A stretch of DNA of 64,000 nt from contig NZ_CANKXK010000007.1 of the NCBI RefSeq assembly GCF_947487605.1, positions 1-64,000 of the forward strand, written 5' to 3'. Below, piece after piece: positions 51,532-59,601 of the stretch. Made by a program: the position numbers and the translations under genes. Position 1 is the first letter of the stretch. Each line of letters starts with the position of its first letter. The stretch is from an uncultured Algibacter sp. Lineage in GTDB: Bacteria > Bacteroidota > Bacteroidia > Flavobacteriales > Flavobacteriaceae. The notes below the pieces were generated by a model. That model had not been told where the DNA came from and made no database searches. It saw only the letters and a program-made list of their open reading frames with translations.

Positions 51532-51904
51532 GGTGTTTAGTTTTGAAGGGGTTATTTAAATGATAATTTGTTAAATAGATAATAAGAATTAGCAGTAGTG
51601 CAAAAACACTATTTAATCGTCCCCACAATAATAAATGTGGGACCATTATGAATTCTATAATGTTCATTAGAGCAATAATTCCTATTTGAATTGAGGCATT
51701 TAGTTTTGGGTGTATTTTGCATATAATCCAAAAGAACATGAGTATTTCTAGAACTCCAATCATTATTGTTATTTCTTTAGAATATTTAGAGTTTGTTATT
51801 TCTGAAACTATTTCTCGATGTCTAGGAATAAGATTTAAAACTTTACAAAACAATCCATTAATGAGCCATATAAGAGCTATAAAAATGTTTAGTGTATTTT
51901 TCAT
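51515..51904 (-). CDS. DoxX-like membrane protein
   Basis: A 129-residue protein with four predicted transmembrane helices (about 5-20, 45-62, 70-88 and 95-112). IWLINGLFCKVLNLIPRH at the N-terminus and the Gly-x-x-E-rich second helix (IGVLEILMFFWII) are characteristic of DoxX-like proteins. It is the first gene of the four-gene operon and starts 16 nt from a 24-bp palindrome. Confidence 0.82.
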   Translation of the reverse strand: MKNTLNIFIALIWLINGLFCKVLNLIPRHREIVSEITNSKYSKEITIMIGVLEILMFFWIICKIHPKLNASIQIGIIALMNIIEFIMVPHLLLWGRLNSVFALLLILIIYLTNYHLNNPFKTKHHAFNS

Positions 51905-51919
51905 TATACATAGTTATTA

Positions 51920-51943
51920 AACTTTCAGAAAATATTGAAAGTT
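51920..51943. promoter_or_regulatory. Operator palindrome in front of the DoxX operon
   Basis: AACTTTCA-N8-TGAAAGTT, a perfect 8-bp inverted repeat with an 8-nt spacer, 16 nt before the DoxX start and just after the gbsR stop. The same arms and spacing occur at 52493 before gbsR itself, so it is very likely the regulator's binding site. Confidence 0.8.
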
Positions 51944-51963
51944 ATGTTTAAAAAAATAGTATT

Positions 51964-52467
51964 CTACTTCATCAACTTAAAAACCGACTTTGTTAGCCAA
52001 TTTTGTTTTTGGTTGACGAGCTTATTCATTAAAGTATCCAAATCGTCTGTTAGGTCTTTTAAAGCTTTGGTTTGCTTTATCAATTCTTTTGTTTTTGCTG
52101 TACCATCATCTTTAATAGAGGAGACGTCTTCTAGAACTTTAATAACAGGTTTTATTTCTCTTCGGCTACGTTCTTTTGCTACTATTCGAGCCAATTCTTG
52201 AACATCTTTTTCAGTAGTAAAAAACTCTTTGCGTTCACCTCGAATAATTTCTTTGGTAACAATTCCCCAATCCATTAACTGACGCAAATTCATACTTGTG
52301 TTGCCTCTAGAAATTTTCAATTCCTCCATAATCTCTTCCATAGATAATGGTTTTGTTGAAATAAAAAGTAAAGACTGTATCTGCGCCATCGCTTTATTGA
52401 TACCCCATAACGTCCCCAAACTTCCCCAAGTATTAATAAATTTTTCTTTTGCTTCTTGATATTCCAT
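51964..52467 (-). CDS. GbsR/MarR family transcriptional regulator
   Basis: A 167-residue winged-helix regulator of the GbsR branch. IQSLLFISTKPLSMEEIMEELKISRGNTSMNLRQLMDWGIV is the HTH (helices about 30-70), followed by the wing GERKEFFTTEKD and a C-terminal coiled-coil dimerisation part (about 110-160). Perfect palindromes AACTTTCA-N8-TGAAAGTT stand before it and before the operon downstream. Autoregulation and repression of the DoxX-DUF2071 operon are inferred. Confidence 0.92.
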   Translation of the reverse strand: MEYQEAKEKFINTWGSLGTLWGINKAMAQIQSLLFISTKPLSMEEIMEELKISRGNTSMNLRQLMDWGIVTKEIIRGERKEFFTTEKDVQELARIVAKERSRREIKPVIKVLEDVSSIKDDGTAKTKELIKQTKALKDLTDDLDTLMNKLVNQKQNWLTKSVFKLMK

Positions 52468-52471
52468 GACA

Positions 52472-52479
52472 CAAAGATA
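52472..52479 (-). promoter_or_regulatory. -7 element of the GbsR-type regulator gene
   Basis: CAAAGATA on the plus strand is TATCTTTG read towards the gene, 4 nt before the ATG, so the mRNA would be almost leaderless. A TTG about 20 nt upstream lies in one arm of the operator at 52493. Confidence 0.6.
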
Positions 52480-52492
52480 TAAATAATTTCTA

Positions 52493-52516
52493 AACTTTCA
52501 ATAATTACTGAAAGTT
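52493..52516. promoter_or_regulatory. Operator palindrome in front of gbsR
   Basis: AACTTTCA-N8-TGAAAGTT, identical in arms and spacing to the site at 51920. It overlaps the -33 region of the gbsR promoter, a position suited to repression. Confidence 0.8.
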
Positions 52517-52550
52517 TATTTTTTTAGAATTATTAATTAATTCATATGTT

Positions 52551-53546
52551 TTAATAGCTAACCAATTCTCTGTTATATTTTTGTTTATAAGCTACTGGAG
52601 TTAAGCCAGTGTATCGCTTAAACAAACCTCTAAAGGCTTTGGTGTCAGAATACCCAATTGCAAACATTATTTCGTTTATTGTTTTTTGAGATGATTCTAA
52701 TTCTTGTTTGGCAGTTTCTATTTTTACACGCTGAATATATTCTAAAGGAGTATTACCTGTAGCCTTTTTAAAACGACGAATAAAATTTCTAGAACTTATT
52801 GCGAGTTTTTTCGAAAGTTCTTCAATTGATATTTTATCTGAGATGTGTGCCTCAATATAAGTTTGTGCCTTTTTTATCGATGTGTCAGAATGTTCTTTTT
52901 GACTTTTAAAAATAGCAAACTGATTTTGGTTGTCTCTATCTATTTCTATTTCAAACATTTTAGATACATAAATGGCAACCTCCTTACCACAATATTTTTG
53001 AACCAGATGAACCATAAGGTTTAAGAAAGAATATGCGCCTCCACTTGAATAAATTCCTTCTTCATCGGTAATAATTTTTTCAGGCTTTATATTAATTTGT
53101 GGATAACGCTGTTTAAACAGTTCAATACCCGCCCAATGTGTTGTGCATTGTTTATGGTTTACCAAACCTGTTTCGGCTAGTAAAAATGCACCCATGCAAA
53201 GGCTCGCAATTTCTGCATTATGTAATAATCGCTGTTTTTTTATCCATGCAACAAAATCATAATTTACTTCTAATTCTTGAAGTACAAATTGAGGTAGCAC
53301 TGCTGGAATAATAATTAAATCTGTTTTCTCTATCTGCTCTATTGTTGCCGTACAGTGTATTGAAAAAGCACCATCATACAAGACCGTTTTTTCATCAATA
53401 CCTACTAAGTTTATATCAAAAAGGGGTGCATCACTTTTACCAGATTGCAAAAAGAAATGATTTACACTGCTAAATATTTTGTATGGTCCAACAATACTAC
53501 TCAAAATGGCGTTAGCTTTTGGTACTAGAATGCTTACATGTTTCAT
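52551..53546 (-). CDS. GlxA-type regulator: DJ-1/PfpI domain plus AraC HTH
   Basis: A 331-residue regulator. The N-terminal DJ-1/PfpI-like (class I amidotransferase) domain covers about 1-190, with ASLCMGAFLLAETGLV holding the cysteine at the nucleophile-elbow position. The C-terminal AraC/XylS domain (about 225-325) contains SIEELSKKLAISSRNFIRRFKKATGNTPLEYI and IGYSDTKAFRGLFKRYTGLTP. The ligand is unknown. It is divergent from the small genes that follow, which are possible targets. Confidence 0.93.
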   Translation of the reverse strand: MKHVSILVPKANAILSSIVGPYKIFSSVNHFFLQSGKSDAPLFDINLVGIDEKTVLYDGAFSIHCTATIEQIEKTDLIIIPAVLPQFVLQELEVNYDFVAWIKKQRLLHNAEIASLCMGAFLLAETGLVNHKQCTTHWAGIELFKQRYPQINIKPEKIITDEEGIYSSGGAYSFLNLMVHLVQKYCGKEVAIYVSKMFEIEIDRDNQNQFAIFKSQKEHSDTSIKKAQTYIEAHISDKISIEELSKKLAISSRNFIRRFKKATGNTPLEYIQRVKIETAKQELESSQKTINEIMFAIGYSDTKAFRGLFKRYTGLTPVAYKQKYNRELVSY

Positions 53547-53672
53547 CTTTATGATTTTTGCAGACTAAAATACTATTATTATTTGTCGAAAACAACACCT
53601 TAAAGTGTCATTTTTGACCATGCTGATTGGTTTAGTATTTTAATAAATTTGAATAGATGATTTACAAAGGGT

Positions 53673-53987
53673 ATGGATGCTAAATTGTATTTTGAAGACA
53701 TCAGAACCATTTTTTGCTCACAAAGTGAAGTTATTACAGTAGGTAAAATGATGAGTTCTGAAGCTATTCACTATAAAGGAAAAGTTTTTGCTTTTTTTTC
53801 AACTAAAGAAAAAATGGTTTTTAAATTGGGTAAAGATTTCAATCCTGAAAGTGATACACTTCCTTTAGAAGTATTTAGTCCTTTTAAAAGTAAAAAACCT
53901 TTATCTGGTTGGTTTCAACTTGACTATTCTTACAAGCAGTCATGGTATAATTTGGCAGAAAAGGCTTTACAATTAATTCAATCATAA
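53673..53987 (+). CDS. TfoX/YjbR-like small protein
   Basis: A 104-residue protein. ITVGKMMSSEAIHYKGKVFAFF, KEKMVFKLGK and the terminal YNLAEKAL fit the TfoX N-terminal/YjbR-like fold, whose biochemical role is unclear. It is followed after one base by the DUF2461 gene, so the four genes 53673-55450 probably form one unit, divergent from the GlxA-type regulator. Confidence 0.65.
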   Translation: MDAKLYFEDIRTIFCSQSEVITVGKMMSSEAIHYKGKVFAFFSTKEKMVFKLGKDFNPESDTLPLEVFSPFKSKKPLSGWFQLDYSYKQSWYNLAEKALQLIQS

Positions 53988-53988
53988 T

Positions 53989-54651
53989 ATGATAACAAAA
54001 GCATACACAGATTTTTTTAATGAATTAAAGGAAAGTAATACTAAAGCATGGTTTCATGCCAATAAAAAGCGTTATGAAACTGATGCGAAACTGCCTTTTC
54101 TGAATTTGCTTTCAGAATTAATTCCAGAACTGAGAAATTGGGATTCCAGAATTTTGCAAGATGAAAAGAAAGCCATATTTAGAATAAACAGAGATATCCG
54201 TTTTTCAAAGGATAAAACACCATACCATATAATATTAAAAGCAGGTTTTTCGCCTAATGGAAAAAAATCGATGCTACCAGGTTATTATTTGGGTATTACT
54301 GCAGATACTATTCATGTAGGAGGAGGGCTTTTTATGGTGAAACCACCAGAACTAAAAATGGTAAGATCTCATATTACTAAGAATACTGAGGATTTTTTGG
54401 AAATAATAAATTCTAAAAATTTTATAGATAAATTAAAAGAGTTGAAGGGTGAAACTGCTAAACGCATAGATAAGTCCTTTGAAGCATTAGCGAGTAAAAC
54501 GGAACATATTTATAAGAAACAATTTTATGCTATGACAGAACTGCCACTTTCAGCATATTATGATTCTCCAAAGTTGATAACTGTTATTAAAGCCCATTTT
54601 GAAGCCATAAGACCTTTAAATGAGTTTTTGAATGCGGCATTAATTAAATGA
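53989..54651 (+). CDS. DUF2461 family protein
   Basis: A 220-residue cytosolic protein with the DUF2461 hallmarks: FNELKESNTKAWFHANKKRYE, FRINRDIRFSKDKTPYHIILKAGFS and YYLGITADTIHVGGGLFMV. No activity is known. It ends in ATGA, overlapping the DUF1801 start. Confidence 0.9.
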   Translation: MITKAYTDFFNELKESNTKAWFHANKKRYETDAKLPFLNLLSELIPELRNWDSRILQDEKKAIFRINRDIRFSKDKTPYHIILKAGFSPNGKKSMLPGYYLGITADTIHVGGGLFMVKPPELKMVRSHITKNTEDFLEIINSKNFIDKLKELKGETAKRIDKSFEALASKTEHIYKKQFYAMTELPLSAYYDSPKLITVIKAHFEAIRPLNEFLNAALIK

Positions 54652-55022
54652 GAGTGCTTATGAATAAAAATGATTTAGTAGAAGGCTATTTAAAAAAGAA
54701 AGCACATCCTTTAACTCAAGAAATAGAGCGGGTGAGAGAGATTATTTTAAATACACATCCAAATATTGAAGAAACTATAAAACGGAGTAGCCCTACATTT
54801 ATGTATAAAGGTAATATTGCCTCATTTTTTATGAATGCGAAAAAGCATGTGAGCTTGATGTTTCATAAAGGTGCTTTAATCGAAAACTCTAATGGTATCT
54901 TGGAGGGCGATGGTAAAGAAGCAAGAACTGCCAAGTTTAAAGATATGAAGAACATAGAAGATAGAAAAGAAGATCTTGAAGCAATAATATTAGCATGGGT
55001 GAAAATGAAAGATGAAGCATAA
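54648..55022 (+). CDS. DUF1801 family protein
   Basis: A 124-residue protein of the DUF1801/YdhG-like fold: IEETIKRSSPTFMYKGNIASFF, then KHVSLMFHKGALI. The function is unknown; relatives resemble iron-chaperone-like proteins in structure. The ATG at 54648 overlaps the previous stop (ATGA). An ATG four codons on is an alternative start. Confidence 0.85.
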   Translation: MRVLMNKNDLVEGYLKKKAHPLTQEIERVREIILNTHPNIEETIKRSSPTFMYKGNIASFFMNAKKHVSLMFHKGALIENSNGILEGDGKEARTAKFKDMKNIEDRKEDLEAIILAWVKMKDEA

Positions 55023-55078
55023 ATTCATTTTTTAATCATTGAAAAAATTAAACAATTTTAAAACTTAAAATAAAAATT

Positions 55079-55450
55079 ATGACAACACAAGAAGTAGCAG
55101 ACAAATTAGTAAGTTATTGCAGACAAGGTCAGTATGCCGAAGCTATACAAGAGTTATATGCGCCAAACATTGTAAGTGTAGAGCCAGATGGAGCTCCAGT
55201 AAAAATTTGTGAAGGATTAGAAGCGGTTATTGCTAAAGGGCAACAATTTCAAGAGATGACTGAGGAAATTCACGGTTCTGTAATATCTGATCCCATTGTT
55301 GCAGATAATTTTTTTGCATGTACGATGAAAATGGACGTAACCTTTAAAGGAGCTCCAAGAACATCAATGGAAGAAGTTTGTCTTTATAAAGTTGAAGGCG
55401 GTAAAATAGTAAGAGAAGAGTTCTTCTTTACACCAATGTCTCAGGGGTGA
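55079..55450 (+). CDS. SnoaL-like / NTF2-fold protein
   Basis: A 123-residue cone-shaped NTF2-fold protein: VADKLVSYCRQGQYAEAIQELYAPNIVSVEPDG at the start and KIVREEFFFTP at the end. Such proteins bind or convert small hydrophobic molecules. No catalytic residues can be named. It is the last gene of the small unit behind the GlxA-type regulator. Confidence 0.85.
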   Translation: MTTQEVADKLVSYCRQGQYAEAIQELYAPNIVSVEPDGAPVKICEGLEAVIAKGQQFQEMTEEIHGSVISDPIVADNFFACTMKMDVTFKGAPRTSMEEVCLYKVEGGKIVREEFFFTPMSQG

Positions 55451-55552
55451 ATTTTTAAAATCCTATTCGATTTGTAAATGCAAATGCTCAACATGTCTAA
55501 TGGATTGACATTGAGCTTAATTAGACCCCCTCGTTTTTCAAAATACAGAAAC

Positions 55553-57592
55553 TTATTTCAATAACCCCGCCCGTTTCAACAAAGCCTCAGGTTTAGGTTC
55601 TTGTCCTCTAAAACGTTTGTAAAGTGTCATTGGATTTTCAGTGCCGCCTTTACTTAACACGTTATCTTTAAATTTATCAGCAACGGTTTTATTAAAAATG
55701 CCTTCTTCTTTAAAGTATTCAAAAGCATCAGCATCTAAAACTTCGGCCCATTTATAACTATAATAACCAGAAGAATAACCTCCTTGAAAAATATGTGAAA
55801 AGGCGGTACTCATACAATTTTCAGAGACATCAGGATAAAGTTTTGTGTTTTCAAAAGCTTTGCTTTCATGGGTTTTAACATCTTTTATTGTCTCTGGCGA
55901 CTCACCAGCATGCCAGCTCATATCTAATAACCCAAAACTTAATTGTCTTAGGGTTTGCATGCCTTCATGAAAGGTTGCAGAGTCTTTTATTTTTTCAACC
56001 AAATCCATCGGAATGACTTCACCAGTTTCATAATGTGTTGCAAACAACTCTAGAGCTTCTTTTTCATAACACCAATTTTCCATTACCTGACTAGGTAATT
56101 CTACAAAATCCCAAAATACACTTGTTCCAGATAAACTAGGGTAGGTGGTATTGGCTAACATACCATGCAATGCATGACCAAATTCATGAAACAACGTAGT
56201 AACTTCGTTAAACGTTAATAATGAAGGTTTTGTTTTCGTAGGTTTCGTGAAGTTGCAAACTATAGAAATATGTGGTCTGCTGTTTTCGCTGTTTTTAATG
56301 TATTGTGGTTTGTAAACGGTCATCCACGCGCCATTACGTTTTCCTGCTCTTGGGAAAAAATCAGCATAAAAAATAGATATTAAATCACCATTGTTGTCTG
56401 TAACTTTATAGGTTAAAACATCTTCATGGTATTTATCAATGCTATCAATTTCTTCAAAATTTAAATCGAATAATTTATTAGCTATTGTAAACGCCCCATT
56501 AATAACATTTTCTAATTTGAAATAGGGTTTCAGCTTTTCATCATCCAAACTGAATAATTTCTGTTTTAATTTTTCAGAATAATAAGCTCCATCCCATTTT
56601 TCTAATCTGTCAATATTATCTAATTCTTTAGCAAAGTTCTCCAGGGTTTTAAACTCACGTTCTGCAGCAGGTTTCGCTTTTTCTAATAATTCATTTGAAA
56701 ACTTAAGAACCGTTTCAGGCGTTTCTGCCATACGTTCCTCTAAAACAAAATGCGCATGAGTTTTATAACCTAGTAAGTTTGCACGTTCATGTCTTAGTTT
56801 TACAATTTGAAGCACATTATTTTGGTTGTCTAAATCATCCCCTTTAAAGGCTTTTGATCCAGCAGCAAGAGATAGTTTTTTTCTCAACTCCCGATTGTCA
56901 GCATAGGTTATAAAAGGAATATAACTTGGGTAATCTAAAGTGAATAACCAACCTTCTTTAACTTTCGATTCCGCCAATTGTTTTGCAGCTTCTTTAGCGC
57001 CATCTGGTAATCCAGCTAAATCTTCTTCATCAGTAATTAGCATTTCGAATTTATTGGTTTCCGCTAAAACATTTTCTCCGAATTTTAATTTTAATTGACT
57101 TAATGTTTTGTCAATCTCACGAAGTTGTTCTTTTTTATCTTCAGCTAAATTAGCACCATTCCTTGAGAAACTTTTATATTTTTTATTTAATAAAGTGGTT
57201 TGCTCTGTGGTTAAATCTAGTTCAGCTTTAGCATTGTAAACAGTCTTAACACGTTTAAAAAGTGCCTCGTTCAAGGTAATATCATTACTAAATTCAGAAA
57301 GTAGCGGCGAAACTTCTTGTGCTATCTTTTGAATATCTTCATTAGTTTCAGCAGAATTTAAGTTGAAGAAAATACTAGATATTCTATCTAATTCTTCTCC
57401 AGAAAAATCAAGGGCTTCGATGGTATTTTGAAACGTTGGAACTTCTGGATTGTTTACTATGTCATCAATCTCACCTTTAGCCTTTACTATGGCTTGTTTA
57501 AAACCAGGTATAAAATGGATAGTATTAATTTTTGAAAAAGGCGCTGTACTATAAGGCGTATTGTAGGAGTCTAATAATGGATTTTTTGTCAT
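55553..57592 (-). CDS. M3 family oligopeptidase (Dcp/PrlC type)
   Basis: A 679-residue cytosolic zinc oligopeptidase with no signal peptide. The zinc motif is HEFGH (His469-His473) in TTLFHEFGHALHGML, with the third ligand Glu about 25 residues on. The late GGYSSGYYSYKWAEVLDAD is an M3 signature; it contacts substrate carboxyl groups. The length matches peptidyl-dipeptidase and oligopeptidase A. It degrades short peptides in protein turnover. Its start lies 25 bp from a 13-bp palindrome. Confidence 0.95.
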   Translation of the reverse strand: MTKNPLLDSYNTPYSTAPFSKINTIHFIPGFKQAIVKAKGEIDDIVNNPEVPTFQNTIEALDFSGEELDRISSIFFNLNSAETNEDIQKIAQEVSPLLSEFSNDITLNEALFKRVKTVYNAKAELDLTTEQTTLLNKKYKSFSRNGANLAEDKKEQLREIDKTLSQLKLKFGENVLAETNKFEMLITDEEDLAGLPDGAKEAAKQLAESKVKEGWLFTLDYPSYIPFITYADNRELRKKLSLAAGSKAFKGDDLDNQNNVLQIVKLRHERANLLGYKTHAHFVLEERMAETPETVLKFSNELLEKAKPAAEREFKTLENFAKELDNIDRLEKWDGAYYSEKLKQKLFSLDDEKLKPYFKLENVINGAFTIANKLFDLNFEEIDSIDKYHEDVLTYKVTDNNGDLISIFYADFFPRAGKRNGAWMTVYKPQYIKNSENSRPHISIVCNFTKPTKTKPSLLTFNEVTTLFHEFGHALHGMLANTTYPSLSGTSVFWDFVELPSQVMENWCYEKEALELFATHYETGEVIPMDLVEKIKDSATFHEGMQTLRQLSFGLLDMSWHAGESPETIKDVKTHESKAFENTKLYPDVSENCMSTAFSHIFQGGYSSGYYSYKWAEVLDADAFEYFKEEGIFNKTVADKFKDNVLSKGGTENPMTLYKRFRGQEPKPEALLKRAGLLK

Positions 57593-57616
57593 TGGTAAGA
57601 AAAAATGTTAAAATTT

Positions 57617-57644
57617 AATTATGTTATGCGTGCATAACATAATT
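57617..57644. promoter_or_regulatory. Perfect 13-bp palindrome
   Basis: AATTATGTTATGC (57617-57629) and GCATAACATAATT (57632-57644) are perfect inverted repeats with a GT spacer. It is 25 bp upstream of the M3 peptidase start and directly upstream of a plus-strand -7 element, so it may be an operator for either direction. Confidence 0.6.
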
Positions 57645-57648
57645 TTTT

Positions 57649-57737
57649 TATATTTGCCGCGATAATTATAGGAGTGACTAACTCTAGGAATTATTGTTAA
57701 TAGCTAAGAAACCTCGAATTTATTCGAGGTTTTTTTT
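57649..57737 (+). ncRNA. Candidate small RNA with its own promoter and terminator
   Basis: TATATTTG (57649-57656) is a full -7 match on the plus strand. The hairpin ACCTCGAA...TTCGAGGT (about 57711-57730), followed by seven T, would end a transcript of about 75 nt. Neither neighbour is on the plus strand and there is no ORF longer than a few codons. The hairpin could instead be only the terminator of purE, whose stop is beside it. Confidence 0.4.
57709..57737. terminator. Terminator beside purE
   Basis: AAACCTCGAA / TTCGAGGTTT hairpin with a T7 run on the plus strand and TTTCTT on the minus strand. It probably works in both directions, ending purK-purE and any plus-strand transcript. Confidence 0.8.
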
Positions 57738-57739
57738 GT

Positions 57740-58219
57740 TTAAAGGTCTTTTGCAGATTCGTTTACTTTTATTTTTAGCCCTTCTTTATAAGCAATAACT
57801 TTGTCAAGCACACACGAATCGTTAGATCCAATTATTTGAGCTCCAAGAATTCCAGCATTTTTTGCACCATTAAGTGCTACAGTGGCTACAGGAACTCCCC
57901 CAGGCATTTGTAAAATAGACAAGATAGAATCCCATCCATCTATGGAGTTACTGCTCTTAACAGGAACACCAATTACTGGTAATGGAGATAAAGCGGCAAT
58001 CATACCTGGTAAATGTGCAGCACCTCCAGCACCTGCAATAATAACCGAAAAGCCTCTTGTGTGAGCATACTTACCATAATCGAATAGTTTTTCTGGTGTA
58101 CGGTGTGCAGAAACAATATCTACTTCTACCTCAATATCAAATCCTTTTAAGATGTCTATTGCATCTTGCATAACAGGAAGATCACTTTTACTCCCCATAA
58201 TAACGCCTACTTTGTTCAT
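57740..58219 (-). CDS. purE: 5-(carboxyamino)imidazole ribonucleotide mutase
   Basis: A 159-residue class I PurE that moves the carboxyl group from N5-CAIR to give CAIR in purine synthesis. VGVIMGSKSDLPVMQ, SAHRTPEKLFDY and IAGAGGAAHLPGM are the substrate-binding signatures. It follows purK by 88 nt on the same strand; the gap contains a direct repeat of AAATTCCAAA. Confidence 0.96.
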   Translation of the reverse strand: MNKVGVIMGSKSDLPVMQDAIDILKGFDIEVEVDIVSAHRTPEKLFDYGKYAHTRGFSVIIAGAGGAAHLPGMIAALSPLPVIGVPVKSSNSIDGWDSILSILQMPGGVPVATVALNGAKNAGILGAQIIGSNDSCVLDKVIAYKEGLKIKVNESAKDL

Positions 58220-58307
58220 AAAATTCCAAATTTAAAATTCCAAAAACCAAATTTAATTTCAACTTTCATGTTATAAGAATTGGAGTTTGGTATATGTTTT
58301 TTGTGAT

Positions 58308-59462
58308 TTAATCACTTATTACTTTAATCACTTTTTTGACTTCTTCTGCAACACGTCTTGCTTCATTCAAATCTTCATTTACAATGGTTACATGACCCAT
58401 TTTTCGGAAAGGTCTGGTTTGTTTTTTCCCATAAATATGAGGTGTTACACCTTCCATATTCATTATGGTCTCAATATTTTGATAAACGACATTACCATTA
58501 TATCCTTCGGCTCCAACTAAATTTACCATCACTCCGCCAACTTTATTATCTGTTCTTCCTAAAGGTAAGTTTAAAATGGCTCTAATATGTTGTTCAAATT
58601 GTGATGTGTAACTCGCTTCAATAGTTTGATGTCCAGAATTATGAGGCCTAGGAGCTACTTCATTAACTAGAATTTCATCGTCATTAGTTTGAAACATTTC
58701 AACAGCTAATAACCCTACATGGTTAAATGATTCTGAAACTTTTAATGCTACGCTCTGTGCTTTTTCAGCAATTTTCTTATCAATTCTAGCTGGACAAATA
58801 ACATACTCAACTTGATTTGCTTCAGGGTGAAATTCCATTTCTACAACGGGATAGGTTTTTATGTCACCTGCTTCATTTCTAGCAACAATTACAGCTAATT
58901 CGTTTTTAAAATTAATTAAATCTTCTGCTATACATTCGCCTTTTGGTAAACCTTCAAGATCAGAAAGTTGTCTAACAAGTTTTACGCCATTACCATCATA
59001 ACCAAACTGTGCGGCTTTCCAAACAAATGGAAACTCTAGTCCACCATTATCAATAGTGTCTTCAATTTCTGAAAGGTAAGCGAATCTTGTGAAATCTGAA
59101 GTTGGGATATCATGATCTCTGTAAAATAATTTTTGAGCTCCTTTGTTTTGAATAGTTCGTAAATTTTTGGAGGAAGGGTAAACTTTTATACCTTTTTTCT
59201 CAAGAGCTTCTAATGCATCTACGTTTACATTTTCAATCTCAAAAGTTAAAACATCAACTTGTTTTCCAAAATTATAAACCGCATCATAATCCATTAAGTC
59301 ACCAACATGAAATTCATCGCAAGCAGTTTTGCAAGGAGCTTCGGGATTAGCTTCTAAAACACATGTGTAAATATCAAATTTTCTAGTATTGTAGAGTAAC
59401 ATTTTCCCAAGTTGTCCACCGCCAAGAATTCCAAGTTTAAAATTTGAAGAAAAATAGTTCAT
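58308..59462 (-). CDS. purK: 5-(carboxyamino)imidazole ribonucleotide synthase
   Basis: A 384-residue ATP-grasp enzyme that makes N5-CAIR from AIR, bicarbonate and ATP, the substrate for PurE. LGILGGGQLGKML (about 9-21) is the N-terminal nucleotide fold. FVWKAAQFGYDGNGV is the ATP-grasp loop, and VNEVAPRPHNSGHQT is the strongly conserved C-terminal motif. It is the first gene of a purK-purE operon. Confidence 0.96.
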   Translation of the reverse strand: MNYFSSNFKLGILGGGQLGKMLLYNTRKFDIYTCVLEANPEAPCKTACDEFHVGDLMDYDAVYNFGKQVDVLTFEIENVNVDALEALEKKGIKVYPSSKNLRTIQNKGAQKLFYRDHDIPTSDFTRFAYLSEIEDTIDNGGLEFPFVWKAAQFGYDGNGVKLVRQLSDLEGLPKGECIAEDLINFKNELAVIVARNEAGDIKTYPVVEMEFHPEANQVEYVICPARIDKKIAEKAQSVALKVSESFNHVGLLAVEMFQTNDDEILVNEVAPRPHNSGHQTIEASYTSQFEQHIRAILNLPLGRTDNKVGGVMVNLVGAEGYNGNVVYQNIETIMNMEGVTPHIYGKKQTRPFRKMGHVTIVNEDLNEARRVAEEVKKVIKVISD

Positions 59463-59498
59463 AAAGACCTGTTTAACTGAAACTAATTTATGTTATGG

Positions 59499-59506
59499 CA
59501 AAAATA
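59499..59506 (-). promoter_or_regulatory. -7 element of purK-purE
   Basis: CAAAAATA on the plus strand is TATTTTTG read towards purK, 37 nt before its ATG. It lies in the 139-nt gap shared with the divergent hpt-adk gene. Confidence 0.45.
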
Positions 59507-59571
59507 CATTTTAATATCAAATTACTTTAGAAATCGTAAATCAAAAAATCGGTATTCGTTAATCTATTGAT

Positions 59572-59579
59572 TATCTTTG
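59572..59579 (+). promoter_or_regulatory. -7 element of hpt-adk
   Basis: TATCTTTG matches TAnnTTTG and lies 22 nt before the GTG start of the fusion gene. Confidence 0.55.
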
Positions 59580-59601
59580 CATCTTTTAAAACATTAAGCT
59601 G

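Noticed and set aside
55451-55552. Hairpin GCTCAACATGTC / GACATTGAGC as terminator between the NTF2-fold gene and the M3 peptidase
   Set aside because: The stem has a 2-nt bulge and no T run follows on either strand, so the support is too weak.
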